From Oryzisolibacter sp. LB2S (GTDB taxonomy: Bacteria; Pseudomonadota; Gammaproteobacteria; Burkholderiales; Burkholderiaceae_C), in assembly GCF_040732315.1 (NCBI RefSeq), contig NZ_CP160388.1, positions 3,252,494 through 3,316,493 of the forward strand: a DNA stretch of 64,000 nt. Reading direction: 5' to 3'. Shown here in pieces: positions 57,411 to 64,000 of the stretch (its first letter is position 1; every line of letters begins with the position of its first letter). Under the pieces are notes generated by a model that worked only from the letters and a program-made list of their open reading frames with translations, had not been told where the DNA came from and made no database searches. The position numbers and the translations under genes were made by a program.

Positions 57411-58445
57411 ATGATGAAACTGCGTACCTTTCTGACCACCGCCGTCGCCGCCGCCGCGGCCCTGGCCTTCTCGACGGCGGCGCTGGCGCAAAACTACAAG
57501 AGCGAATACCGCATGTCCCTGGTGCTGGGCACGGCCTTCCCCTGGGGCAAGGGCGGCGAGCTCTGGGCGCAGAAGGTCAAGGAAAAGACCCAGGGCCGCA
57601 TCAACATCAAGCTCTACCCCGGCGTTTCGCTGATCCAGGGCGACCAGACGCGTGAGTTCTCCGCGCTGCGCCAGGGTGTGATCGACATGGCGATCGGCTC
57701 GACCATCAACTGGTCGCCCCAGGTCAAGCAACTGAACCTGTTCTCGCTGCCCTTCCTGTTCCCCGACTACGCCGCCGTGGACGCCGTCACGCAGGGCGCC
57801 GTGGGCCAGAGCATCTTCAAGACGCTGGAGAAGGCCGGCGTGGTGCCGCTGGCCTGGGGCGAGAACGGCTACCGCGAGATCAGCAACTCCAAGCACGCCA
57901 TCAAGAGCCCGGCCGACTTGAAGGGCCTGAAGATTCGCGTCGTCGGCTCGCCACTGTTCCTCGACACCTTCACGGCCCTGGGCGCCAACCCCACGCAGAT
58001 GAGCTGGGCCGACGCCCAGCCTGCGTTTGCCAGCGGCGCCGTCGACGGCCAGGAAAATCCGCTGTCCATCTTCACCGCGGCCAAGCTGCAGAACGTGGCA
58101 CAGAAGCACATCACCATGTGGGGCTACATGAACGACCCGCTGGTGTTCGTGGTCAACAAGGACGTGTGGAACAGCTGGACGCCTGCAGACCGCGAGGCCG
58201 TGCGCCAGGCCGCCATCGAGGCGGGCAAGGAAGAAATCGCCATCGCGCGCAAGGGCGTGGTCGAGGCCGACAAGCCGCTGCTCAAGCAGATAGCGGGCCT
58301 GGGCGTGACCGTGACGCAGCTGTCACCCGCCGAACGCGAGGCCTTCGTCAAGGCCACGCGCCCGGTGTACGACAAGTGGAAGGGCCAGATCGGCGCCGAC
58401 CTGGTGACCGCCGCCGAGAAGGCGATTGCGGCGCGCAAGCAGTGA
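57411..58445 (+). CDS. dctP: TRAP transporter substrate-binding protein
   Basis: A 344-residue periplasmic protein with signal peptide (TFLTTAVAAAAALAFSTAALAQ) and the DctP fold: GTAFPWGKGGELWAQKVKEK, the ligand-arginine region KGLKIRVVGSPLFLDTF and AQPAFASGAVDGQENPLS. The ATG at 57411 has AAGGAG 7 bases upstream. The bound Arg and the LKxxR pattern fit a carboxylate ligand. Confidence 0.93.
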   Translation: MMKLRTFLTTAVAAAAALAFSTAALAQNYKSEYRMSLVLGTAFPWGKGGELWAQKVKEKTQGRINIKLYPGVSLIQGDQTREFSALRQGVIDMAIGSTINWSPQVKQLNLFSLPFLFPDYAAVDAVTQGAVGQSIFKTLEKAGVVPLAWGENGYREISNSKHAIKSPADLKGLKIRVVGSPLFLDTFTALGANPTQMSWADAQPAFASGAVDGQENPLSIFTAAKLQNVAQKHITMWGYMNDPLVFVVNKDVWNSWTPADREAVRQAAIEAGKEEIAIARKGVVEADKPLLKQIAGLGVTVTQLSPAEREAFVKATRPVYDKWKGQIGADLVTAAEKAIAARKQ

Positions 58446-58455
58446 CGCTATTTGT

Positions 58456-58504
58456 TTAATAGCTGTTTGCGCTTGATGTACGGGCGCTTCCAGCTGTTTG
58501 TATT
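58456..58504 (-). repeat. Dispersed palindromic repeat, copy 9
   Basis: TTAATAGCTGTTTGCGCTTG then TACGGGCGCTTCCAGCTG and TTTGTATT. Reverse orientation, 11 bp after the dctP stop. Confidence 0.65.
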
Positions 58505-58532
58505 GCGAATGGCTGCGCTGGCGCGGCGCCCC

Positions 58533-58685
58533 CTCTCCCCCGGCCCCTCCCCCGCGAGGGGGGAGGGGTGTGGGGTCATGGTGGCCGCTGCGCTTCTGTC
58601 CAGCGCGCGCAGAGGGTCTGGGGGGTCAGGGTGGCCGCTGGGTTCCTGCTCCCTCTCCCCTTGCGGGAGAGGGCTGGGGAGAGGG
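58533..58685. repeat. GC-rich inverted repeats (CCCTCTCCC type)
   Basis: CCCCTCTCCCCCGGCCCCTC with CGAGGGGGGAGGGG and then CTCCCTCTCCCCTTGCGGGA with GAGGGCTGGGGAGAGGG. Two nested palindromes of the type seen at 30703-30830. No gene found in 58446-58693. Confidence 0.7.
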
Positions 58686-58693
58686 GGCGCAGA

Positions 58694-59041
58694 TCATCGC
58701 ACCAGCCCCTCGTCGGGTGGTATCACCTTCTTTGGCGGATGCTTGGCGGCATTCTTGGCGAGCTTGGCAATCACCGCCTGCTCCACATCCACGCCCGTAT
58801 GGTCGGCCAGCTGCAGCAGGTAGAGCAGCACATCGGCGATCTCGTCACTCAGGCGCTCCTTGTTGCCGGCGTCGTCGGCAAAACGGTGCGACTCCTCGGG
58901 CGTGAGCCACTGGAACAGCTCCAGCAGCTCGGCCGCCTCGACCATCAGCGCCATGGCCAGGTTCTTGGGCGCGTGGTAGGGCTGCCAGTCGCGCGCGGCG
59001 GCGAAGTCGCGCAGCTCGCGCTGCAGGGCTTTCACGTCCAT
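58694..59041 (-). CDS. MazG-like nucleotide pyrophosphohydrolase
   Basis: A 115-residue protein of the RS21-C6/MazG-like type. The metal-binding EExxE-type motif is in EAAELLELFQWL and the second acidic motif in LSDEIADVLLYLLQLA, with the dimer all-helical fold. Related proteins hydrolyse dCTP or modified dNTPs, so a house-cleaning role is likely. It follows the ABC transporter gene on the same strand. Confidence 0.9.
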   Translation of the reverse strand: MDVKALQRELRDFAAARDWQPYHAPKNLAMALMVEAAELLELFQWLTPEESHRFADDAGNKERLSDEIADVLLYLLQLADHTGVDVEQAVIAKLAKNAAKHPPKKVIPPDEGLVR

Positions 59042-59055
59042 GATGTGTTGGCTTT

Positions 59056-59106
59056 CTTTTTGATAGCTGCCTGCGCTTTATACATGGGCTCTAGAGGTCA
59101 ATTTCG
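59056..59106 (-). repeat. Dispersed palindromic repeat, copy 10 (overlaps the ABC transporter stop)
   Basis: TTTTGATAGCTGCCTGCGCT then CATGGGCTCTAGAGGTCAATTT. It supplies the last codons and the TAG stop of the ABC transporter (EIDL-stop). Confidence 0.75.
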
Positions 59107-60986
59107 CTTGAACTTTGCTGCAGCGCCCACATGCCCGCATAGCGCCCGCCCGCGGCCAGCAGCTCGGCGTGGGTGCCGCGCTCGACGATACGGCCGGCGT
59201 CCATGACCAGGATCTCGTGCGCATCGACCACGGTGGACAGGCGGTGGGCGATCACCAGCGTGGTCTTGCCCCGGGCCACGGCGCGCAGCTCGGCCTGGAT
59301 GGCGCGCTCGTTGTGTGAGTCGAGCGCGCTCGTGGCCTCGTCGAAGATCAGGATGGGCGGGTTCTTGAGCAGCGTGCGCGCGATCGCCACGCGCTGCTTC
59401 TCGCCGCCGCTGAGCTTGAGGCCGCGCTCGCCCACCATGGTCTCGTAGCCCCTGGGCTGGGCGGTGATGAAGTCGTGGATATGCGCGGCGCGCGCGGCGC
59501 TCTCCACCTCGGCGGCGCTGGCGTCGGGCCGGCCGTAGGCGATGTTGTAGGCCACTGTGTCGTTGAACAGCACCGTGTCCTGCGGCACGATGCCGATGGC
59601 GCGGCGCAGGGACTGCTGGGTGACGCTACGGATGTCCTGCCCGGCGATGCTGATGCGGCCACCGCCGACGCCGGGCCGCCCCAAGTCGGCGGCGGCCCCC
59701 TCGGGGGGCAGCGAGCCACACGCAGTGGGCGAGCGTGGGGGCTCGATTCCCACGTCATAGAAGCGGTACAAGAGGCGTGAGAGCGTGCTCTTGCCCGCAC
59801 CCGAGGGGCCAACCACGGCCACGGTCTTGCCCGCCGGGATCTCAAAGCTCACGCCCTGCAGAATGGGCCGCGCCGGGTCGTAGGCGAAGTGCACGTCCTC
59901 AAAACGCACCGTGGGCGCGTCGAGTCCCGCGAGCGCCGTAGCGCCGGGCGCGTCGGCCACCTCCTGCTCCTTGTCCATGAGGGTGAACATCTTGTCCAGG
60001 TCGGTCAGGTTCTGCTTGATCTCGCGGTAGATCACCCCCAGGAAGTTGAGCGGGATGTAGATCTGGATCATGAAGGCGTTGACCATGACCAGGTCGCCAA
60101 TCGTCATGCGGCCCGCGGCCACGCCCTCGGTGGCGCGCCAGAGCATGGCCACCAGCCCCACGGCGATAATGAGCTGCTGGCCCGCGTTCAGCAGGCCCAG
60201 CGTGCTGCGCGCCTTGAGTTGCGCGCGGCGCAGCTGCTCCAGGCTTTCGTCGTAGCGGCGCGCCTCGAACTGCTCGTTGTTGAAGTATTTGACGGTCTCG
60301 TAGTTCAAGAGCGAATCGATGGCCTTGCTGTGCGCGGCCGAGTCGAACTGATTCGCCTGGCGCCGAAACTGGATGCGCCACTGCGTGATGGCCACGGTGA
60401 ACGCGATGTAGAGCACCAGCGCCGTGAGCGTGATCACGGCAAACCAGATGTCGAACTGGCGCGCGAGGATGAACAGCACCAGCAGCACTTCGATCAGCGT
60501 GGCCGCGAGGTTGAACAGCGCAAACGACACCAGCGACTCGATGCCGCGCACGCCGCGCTCGATGTCGCGCGTCATGCCGCCGGTCTGGCGCTCGAGGTGA
60601 AAGCGCAGCGACAGGCCATGCAGATGCTCGAAGGTGCGCAATGCAATGGCGCGCGCCGCGCCATGCGTGGCCTTGGCAAACACCAGCTCGCGCAGCTCGT
60701 TGAACACCGAGTTCGTCAGGCGCAACGCACCATAGGCCAGCAGCAGGCCCACGGGCACGACCAGCAGCGCGGCGCTGCCGCCCGCGGGCAGCGTCATGGC
60801 ATCGACCAGGCGCTTGAGCAGCACGGGCACGCCCACATTGGCCAGCTTGGCGCCGACCATGAAGGCGATGGCCGCGAGCACGCGGCCCTTGTACTGCCAC
60901 AGATAGGGCAGCAGGCGCTGGAGCGTGGCCGCGTCGGAGCGTGTGCGCGGGCTATCGGGGACTATGGCTTCGCCGTAGCGGCGCAT
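59091..60986 (-). CDS. ABC half-transporter (Atm1/HlyB-like) with in-frame repeat insertion
   Basis: A 631-residue fused permease-ATPase. Six transmembrane helices lie in about residues 30-320; the nucleotide-binding domain has Walker [14 protein letters not shown], signature [14 protein letters not shown] and Walker [12 protein letters not shown]. It resembles Atm1-type heavy-metal/glutathione-polysulfide exporters. Between RFYDVG and [11 protein letters not shown] (after Walker A) about 28 residues are encoded by a dispersed GC-rich repeat at 59668-59750; family members have only two or three residues here. The stop codon lies in another repeat. ATG at 60986 is used instead of TTG at 60995. 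Confidence 0.9.
   Translation of the reverse strand: MRRYGEAIVPDSPRTRSDAATLQRLLPYLWQYKGRVLAAIAFMVGAKLANVGVPVLLKRLVDAMTLPAGGSAALLVVPVGLLLAYGALRLTNSVFNELRELVFAKATHGAARAIALRTFEHLHGLSLRFHLERQTGGMTRDIERGVRGIESLVSFALFNLAATLIEVLLVLFILARQFDIWFAVITLTALVLYIAFTVAITQWRIQFRRQANQFDSAAHSKAIDSLLNYETVKYFNNEQFEARRYDESLEQLRRAQLKARSTLGLLNAGQQLIIAVGLVAMLWRATEGVAAGRMTIGDLVMVNAFMIQIYIPLNFLGVIYREIKQNLTDLDKMFTLMDKEQEVADAPGATALAGLDAPTVRFEDVHFAYDPARPILQGVSFEIPAGKTVAVVGPSGAGKSTLSRLLYRFYDVGIEPPRSPTACGSLPPEGAAADLGRPGVGGGRISIAGQDIRSVTQQSLRRAIGIVPQDTVLFNDTVAYNIAYGRPDASAAEVESAARAAHIHDFITAQPRGYETMVGERGLKLSGGEKQRVAIARTLLKNPPILIFDEATSALDSHNERAIQAELRAVARGKTTLVIAHRLSTVVDAHEILVMDAGRIVERGTHAELLAAGGRYAGMWALQQSSSEIDL
59668..59750. 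repeat. GC-rich repeat inserted in the ABC transporter gene
   Basis: GCCGCCCCAAGTCGGCGGCG followed by CCCCCTCGGGGGGCAGCGAG and CACGCAGTGGGCGAGCGTGG is a sequence I recall as a common intergenic repeat in Comamonadaceae. Here it is entirely within an open reading frame. Confidence 0.75.
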
Positions 60987-61028
60987 GGGAGACAATCCGT
61001 GGAGTCAACAAAACCAGAGATTGTGCCC

Positions 61029-61451
61029 ATGTCCCAGGATCTGCCCTGCACCTACGCCGAACTGCCCACTGACAAGGATCTGGTGCTGCGCGTCATCCCC
61101 ATGCCCGCCGACACCAACAGCAATGGCGACATCTTCGGCGGCTGGGTCATGGCACAGGTGGACCTGGCCGGCGCGGTGCTGCCCGCACGGCGCATCCGCG
61201 GGCGCATGGCCACGGTGGCGGTCAACGAATTCATCTTCAAGCAGCCCGTGCGCGTGGGCGACCTGCTGTCCTTCTTTGCCGAGGTCACGCGCGTGGGCAC
61301 GACCTCCATGACCATCCGCGTGGAAGTCTTTGCCGAGAGCGCGCGCACCCAGGGCCGCTACGCCAAGGTGACCGAGGCGACGCTGACCTATGTGGCCATA
61401 GACGAAAACGGCCGCCCCTGCCCGATTCCGCCGCCACCCGCTGCGGCATAA
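61029..61451 (+). CDS. yciA: Acyl-CoA thioesterase, YciA type
   Basis: A 140-residue hot-dog-fold thioesterase. The catalytic region is MPADTNSNGDIFGGWVMAQVD, with the Asn-Gly-Asp-Ile-Phe-Gly-Gly motif of the YciA/BACH family, and FIFKQPVRVGDLL follows. It hydrolyses acyl-CoAs of broad chain length. The ATG at 61029 is used. Divergent from the ABC transporter (42 bp). Confidence 0.93.
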   Translation: MSQDLPCTYAELPTDKDLVLRVIPMPADTNSNGDIFGGWVMAQVDLAGAVLPARRIRGRMATVAVNEFIFKQPVRVGDLLSFFAEVTRVGTTSMTIRVEVFAESARTQGRYAKVTEATLTYVAIDENGRPCPIPPPPAAA

Positions 61452-61481
61452 AAAAACGGGAGTGCCCTGCGGCCTCCCGTT
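61449..61481 (-). terminator. Terminator between yciA and the bactofilin gene
   Basis: AACGGGAG (61455-61462) pairs with CTCCCGTT (61474-61481); the adjoining A-tract (61450-61456) gives a long U-run for transcripts from the - strand bactofilin gene. It overlaps the yciA stop and may serve both directions. Confidence 0.8.
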
Positions 61482-61512
61482 GTGCGCGGGGCGCAGCCCC
61501 CTCAGACCAGAG

Positions 61513-62082
61513 TCAGGCCGCGGCCAGCGCGGGAGATGCCGTGGTCGACGAGGCCGATGCCTGGGCGGGCGCGGCCGCCTGCTGTGCGCGGCTGCTGCCG
61601 ACGCCGACAGAGATCTCGCCCGAGAGCTGACCGCCCTCCTCGATCACCACCTTGCCGTAACGGATCGTGCCGCTGACCTTGCCCGTGCTGTAGATCACGA
61701 GCTTCTCGCGCACCGTGAGAGAGCCGTCGAAGCGGCCGTGGATCTCGGCGATGTCGATCTCGGCCGTGCCGTGGAAGGCACCCTGTTCGGCGATCTGGAT
61801 CACGCGCGAATCCATCGTGGCCTCCACCGTGCCCTCCACCACCAGGGTGTCGCAGTCGGTGATCTCCACGCCCTTGAGCTTGATGTTGGGGCCCACGGTG
61901 AGTTTGCTGCCGCCGCTCTCGGTGGTACCGGTGCTCGCAGGCTTGCTGACCGCAGCCGTGCTTGCAGCTGGGCTGGCGCTGGCCGAACCCGTCACGGTGC
62001 TGCCGCCGAGCACGGACGATGGTTGACGGGTCTGGAACGAGTCGTTGTCGCGTTTGCCAAAGAAGGGGTTCTGCACGGCCAT
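61513..62082 (-). CDS. Bactofilin (polymer-forming cytoskeletal protein)
   Basis: A 189-residue DUF583 protein. A Ser/Ala/Thr-rich N-terminal tail (about 1-70, starting MAVQNPFFGKRDND) leads to a right-handed beta-helix core with repeats such as LVVEGTVEATMDSRVIQIAE, AEIDIAEIHGRFDGSLTVRE and TGKVSGTIRYGKVVIEEGG. A low-complexity Ala/Gln/Ser tail ends it. Bactofilins self-assemble without nucleotides and organise envelope growth. No M23 peptidase partner sits beside it here. ATG 62082 has AGGAG 10 bases upstream. Confidence 0.9.
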   Translation of the reverse strand: MAVQNPFFGKRDNDSFQTRQPSSVLGGSTVTGSASASPAASTAAVSKPASTGTTESGGSKLTVGPNIKLKGVEITDCDTLVVEGTVEATMDSRVIQIAEQGAFHGTAEIDIAEIHGRFDGSLTVREKLVIYSTGKVSGTIRYGKVVIEEGGQLSGEISVGVGSSRAQQAAAPAQASASSTTASPALAAA

Positions 62083-62848
62083 GGGTTCGGATCTCCTGAA
62101 AAACAAGGGGAAATCCTAGGGGCTGCACTGAAACACAGCCCTCGCGATTGCGCAAGAACGGTAACCAAACCGCTCATTCGTAGCATGCACTTGCAGGGTT
62201 TGCAGCACCACACAGGATCAAGCTCGGGAAGGTCTGTCCCCCTTCCTGCACCACGGCGGAGCCCCAAGCCACACAGGTGGATCCCCGCCTGCGCGGGGAT
62301 GACGCGGACAGGAGACAGACGCCGAAGTCCGTGCACCGTCATTCCCGCGAAGGCGGGAATCGAGCTCCGGCGCCACAGGCCACGCCCGTGGATCCCCGCC
62401 TGCGCGGGGATGACGCAGACAGGGGGCCGGCACCGAACACCACGCACCGTCATTCCCGCGAAAGCGGGAATCCAGCCCCCGCGCCACAGGCCACGCCTGT
62501 GGATCCCCGCCTTCGCGGGGATGACGCAGACAGGAGGCAGGCGCCGGAGTCCGTACCCCGTCATTCCCGCGAAGGCGGGAATCCACTGCGCTGGTGGTTC
62601 AGCAGTTACTGAAGTCGGGGCGGCGCTTTTTGGCGAAAGCGCGCCGCCCGCTGCGCGGTCCCACCCCTGCGGGGCCCCGCCTTCAGCAGTGGCTGAAGTC
62701 GGGGCGGCGCTTTTGGCGAAAGCGCGCCGCCCGCTGCGCGGTCCCACCCCTGCGGGGCCCCGCCTTCAGCAGTGGCTGAAGTCGGGGCGGCGCTTTTGGC
62801 GAAAGCGCGCCGCCCGCTGCGCGGTCCCACCCCTGCGGGGCCCCGCCT
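62083..62848. other. Repeat-filled intergenic region between the bactofilin and enoyl-CoA hydratase genes
   Basis: This 766-bp stretch contains no convincing gene. It is occupied by a three-unit 111-bp array (62277-62609) and a four-unit 83/84-bp array (62604-62880). Open frames across it on both strands are repeat translations only. Confidence 0.8.
62277..62609. repeat. 111-bp tandem array of paired REP-like palindromes (three units)
   Basis: Units start at 62277, 62388 and 62499, exactly 111 bp apart. Each holds GTGGATCCCCGCCTGCGCGG and, about 60 bp on, GTCATTCCCGCGAAGGCGGG in opposite orientation. The palindromes are the same type as those at 29682 and 57246. Differences between units are few. 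Confidence 0.92.
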
Positions 62849-62880
62849 TCAGCAGTGGCTGAAGTCGGGGCGGCGCTTTT
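62604..62880. repeat. 83-bp tandem array derived from the 3' end of the enoyl-CoA hydratase gene
   Basis: The segment GCTGAAGTCGGGGCGGCGCT recurs at about 62774 and 62857 (and with CTGAAGTC at 62609 and 62692), spacing 83-84 bp. The last unit contains the final codons of the hydratase (KRRPDFSHC), so the array repeats the gene end plus 60 bp of downstream palindromic DNA. Confidence 0.92.
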
Positions 62881-63634
62881 CCATGAAGGCGGTGAAGGCT
62901 TCGCGGGCGGCGGGGCCGGTCATGAGGCGGGCAAAGCTCGCGCCCTCCTCCTGCATGCGTGCCTGCACCTGGGGCGCCTGGCCGGCCTTCATGAGGCGCT
63001 TGGTCTCCATGAGCGCAGCCAGGGGCTTGGCGGCGAGCTTCCTGGCCTGCGCCTGGGCCAGCGCATTGCATTCGGCCGGCGGCACCACGCGATTGACCAG
63101 GCCGACCTCGAGCGCGGCCTCTGCCATGAAGGGCTCGCCCAGCAGCAGGGCCTCGGCGGCGCGGTGGTGGCCCAGCATCTGCGGCAGCAGCAGGCTGGAT
63201 GCCGCCTCGGGGCACAGGCCCAGATTCACGAAGGGCAGGGAGAACGCCGCGTTGTCGCCTGCGTAGACCAGGTCGCAATGCAGCAGCAGCGTGGTGCCTA
63301 TGCCCACGGCCGGGCCGCACACCGCCGCCACGATGGGCTTGGGAAACGCCGCGATGGTGCGCAGAAAGCGCCACACCGGACGCTCGCCGCTGGCCGGGCT
63401 GCCGGCCTGGACCTGCTCCAGGAAGTCGGCAATGTCGTTGCCCGCGCTGAAGATCGCCATGTCGCCCTGAAACACCACGCAGCGCACGGCCGCGTCCTGC
63501 TCGGCCGCGGCCAGCGCGTCGGCCATGGCGGCGTACATGGCCTCGGTGATGGAGTTCTTCTTGTCGGCGCGGTTGAAGGTGATGGTGGCTACGCCGGCCT
63601 CGGTGTGCACGAGGATGTCGCTGGACTCTGTCAT
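62849..63634 (-). CDS. Enoyl-CoA hydratase/isomerase family protein
   Basis: A 261-residue crotonase. CoA/oxyanion elements: FSAGNDIADF, VCGPAVGIGTTLLLHCDLVY and FVNLGLCPEAASSLLLP; the Glu-Ala positions suit an isomerase (delta-3,delta-2-enoyl-CoA isomerase) as well as a hydratase. The ATG at 63634 has AAGGA 6 bases upstream; ATG 63640 is the alternative. The 3' end is duplicated in tandem downstream. It follows the thioesterase gene by 2 bp. Confidence 0.92.
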   Translation of the reverse strand: MTESSDILVHTEAGVATITFNRADKKNSITEAMYAAMADALAAAEQDAAVRCVVFQGDMAIFSAGNDIADFLEQVQAGSPASGERPVWRFLRTIAAFPKPIVAAVCGPAVGIGTTLLLHCDLVYAGDNAAFSLPFVNLGLCPEAASSLLLPQMLGHHRAAEALLLGEPFMAEAALEVGLVNRVVPPAECNALAQAQARKLAAKPLAALMETKRLMKAGQAPQVQARMQEEGASFARLMTGPAAREAFTAFMEKRRPDFSHC

Positions 63635-63636
63635 GT

Positions 63637-64000
63637 TCATTCCTTGTAGTAGACGATTTGGTGGCTGGTGGCGAGCATCTGGCCGGCTTCGTTCCACAGC
63701 TGTGCGGACTGGTCGAAGAAGCCGTTGCGCAGCTCCTGCGCGCGCGCCTGCGCCAGCAGGTAGCCGGTGCCGGTGGCGGCCAGATCCGACTCACCCGCAT
63801 GAAAGTACACGGTAATCGACACCGTGCCCGCAGGCACCTGGCGCGCACGGCGCAGCCACACGCGCGGATAGAACACATCGGCGAGTGCGGCCAGCGCACA
63901 GAAGTCCAGCGCCCGCTCGGGCGCATCGCGCACCCACAGCTGCGTCAGGCTGGTGTGGCCGCTGTCGTCCCACTGCGTGGGCAGCGCGCCCGACACGAGA
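63637..64000 (-). CDS. Thioesterase family protein (acyl-CoA thioesterase II-like), C-terminal part
   Basis: About 120 C-terminal residues of a protein whose start lies beyond the window. LWVRDAPERALDFCALAALA, VPAGTVSITVYFHAGESDLA and GFFDQSAQLWNEAGQMLATS form the second hot-dog domain of TesB-like thioesterases. It is 2 bp upstream of the enoyl-CoA hydratase gene and presumably in the same fatty-acyl-CoA operon. Confidence 0.85.
   Translation of the reverse strand, partial: LVSGALPTQWDDSGHTSLTQLWVRDAPERALDFCALAALADVFYPRVWLRRARQVPAGTVSITVYFHAGESDLAATGTGYLLAQARAQELRNGFFDQSAQLWNEAGQMLATSHQIVYYKE

Noticed and set aside
62277..62609. CRISPR-like pattern of short repeats with similar-sized spacers
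   Set aside because: The repeats alternate in orientation, the 'spacers' are themselves repeated, the period is 111 bp, and no cas gene is present. It is a tandem array of REP-type palindromes.

Overview
The window is high-GC DNA from a betaproteobacterium, most likely a member of the Burkholderiales family Comamonadaceae (Acidovorax/Alicycliphilus/Comamonas type). This rests on overall protein character, the gene neighbourhoods (rplM-rpsI-erpA-anmK-M23 peptidase-tyrS; tlyA-metF-rlpA; an ahcY preceded by an S-adenosylhomocysteine riboswitch) and several dispersed repeats that I recall as typical of that family. No rRNA or tRNA gene was seen.

Region 1 (1-18.98 kb, all on the - strand) is a long exosortase A (XrtA/EpsH1) exopolysaccharide operon read from a promoter near 18.97 kb towards position 1: export lipoprotein, chain-length determinant, tyrosine autokinase, outer-membrane protein, ExeA-like ATPase, polysaccharide deacetylase, FemAB-like protein, glycosyltransferase, exosortase fused to EpsI, asparagine-synthetase-type amidotransferase, a two-domain oxidoreductase/epimerase fusion, two more glycosyltransferases, wecB and the start of wecC. 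Most junctions overlap by 4 bp or are separated by only a few bases. manC (19.1-20.5 kb) and glmS (20.8-22.7 kb) on the same strand supply GDP-mannose and glucosamine-6-phosphate, and glmU (30.8-32.3 kb) makes the UDP-GlcNAc used by WecB/WecC. No PEP-CTERM substrate protein is visible in the window.

Region 2 (22.8-29.6 kb) is accessory: an Lrp/AsnC regulator, cbpA-cbpM, a vapBC-type toxin-antitoxin pair whose toxin gene was hit at its last codons by an IS30-family element (perfect 28-bp ends, 3-bp target duplication), and a type IV pilin cluster (TfpX/TfpZ-like accessory gene and two tandem pilins behind sigma-54 promoter signatures). A small gene with an HTH-like N-terminus and Sel1-like repeats is divergent from the pilins.

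Region 3 (29.9-50.8 kb) is mostly housekeeping: an orphan histidine kinase, glmU, a DUF2917 gene opposite a LysR regulator, tyrS, a LytM/M23 peptidase, anmK, erpA, rpsI, rplM, a Ser/Thr kinase, rlmJ, rlpA, metF, tlyA, ahcY with its riboswitch, parDE, prfC, a HAD phosphatase and an ornithine-cyclodeaminase-like gene.

Region 4 (50.9-64 kb) has two uptake systems, a glutamate/aspartate ABC transporter (gltIJKL) and a TRAP dicarboxylate-type transporter (dctQMP) separated by a LysR/HypT-like regulator, then a MazG-like pyrophosphohydrolase, an ABC half-transporter, a YciA-type thioesterase, a bactofilin, two tandem repeat arrays, an enoyl-CoA hydratase and the C-terminal part of a thioesterase.

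The most unusual structural feature is a set of dispersed repeats. About ten copies of a roughly 50-70 bp partly palindromic element lie between 23 and 59 kb, several at stop codons or inside open coding frames (GlmU, a HAD phosphatase and possibly AnmK and RlmJ). A different repeat is inserted in frame inside the nucleotide-binding domain of the ABC transporter. None of the ten lies in the XrtA locus.
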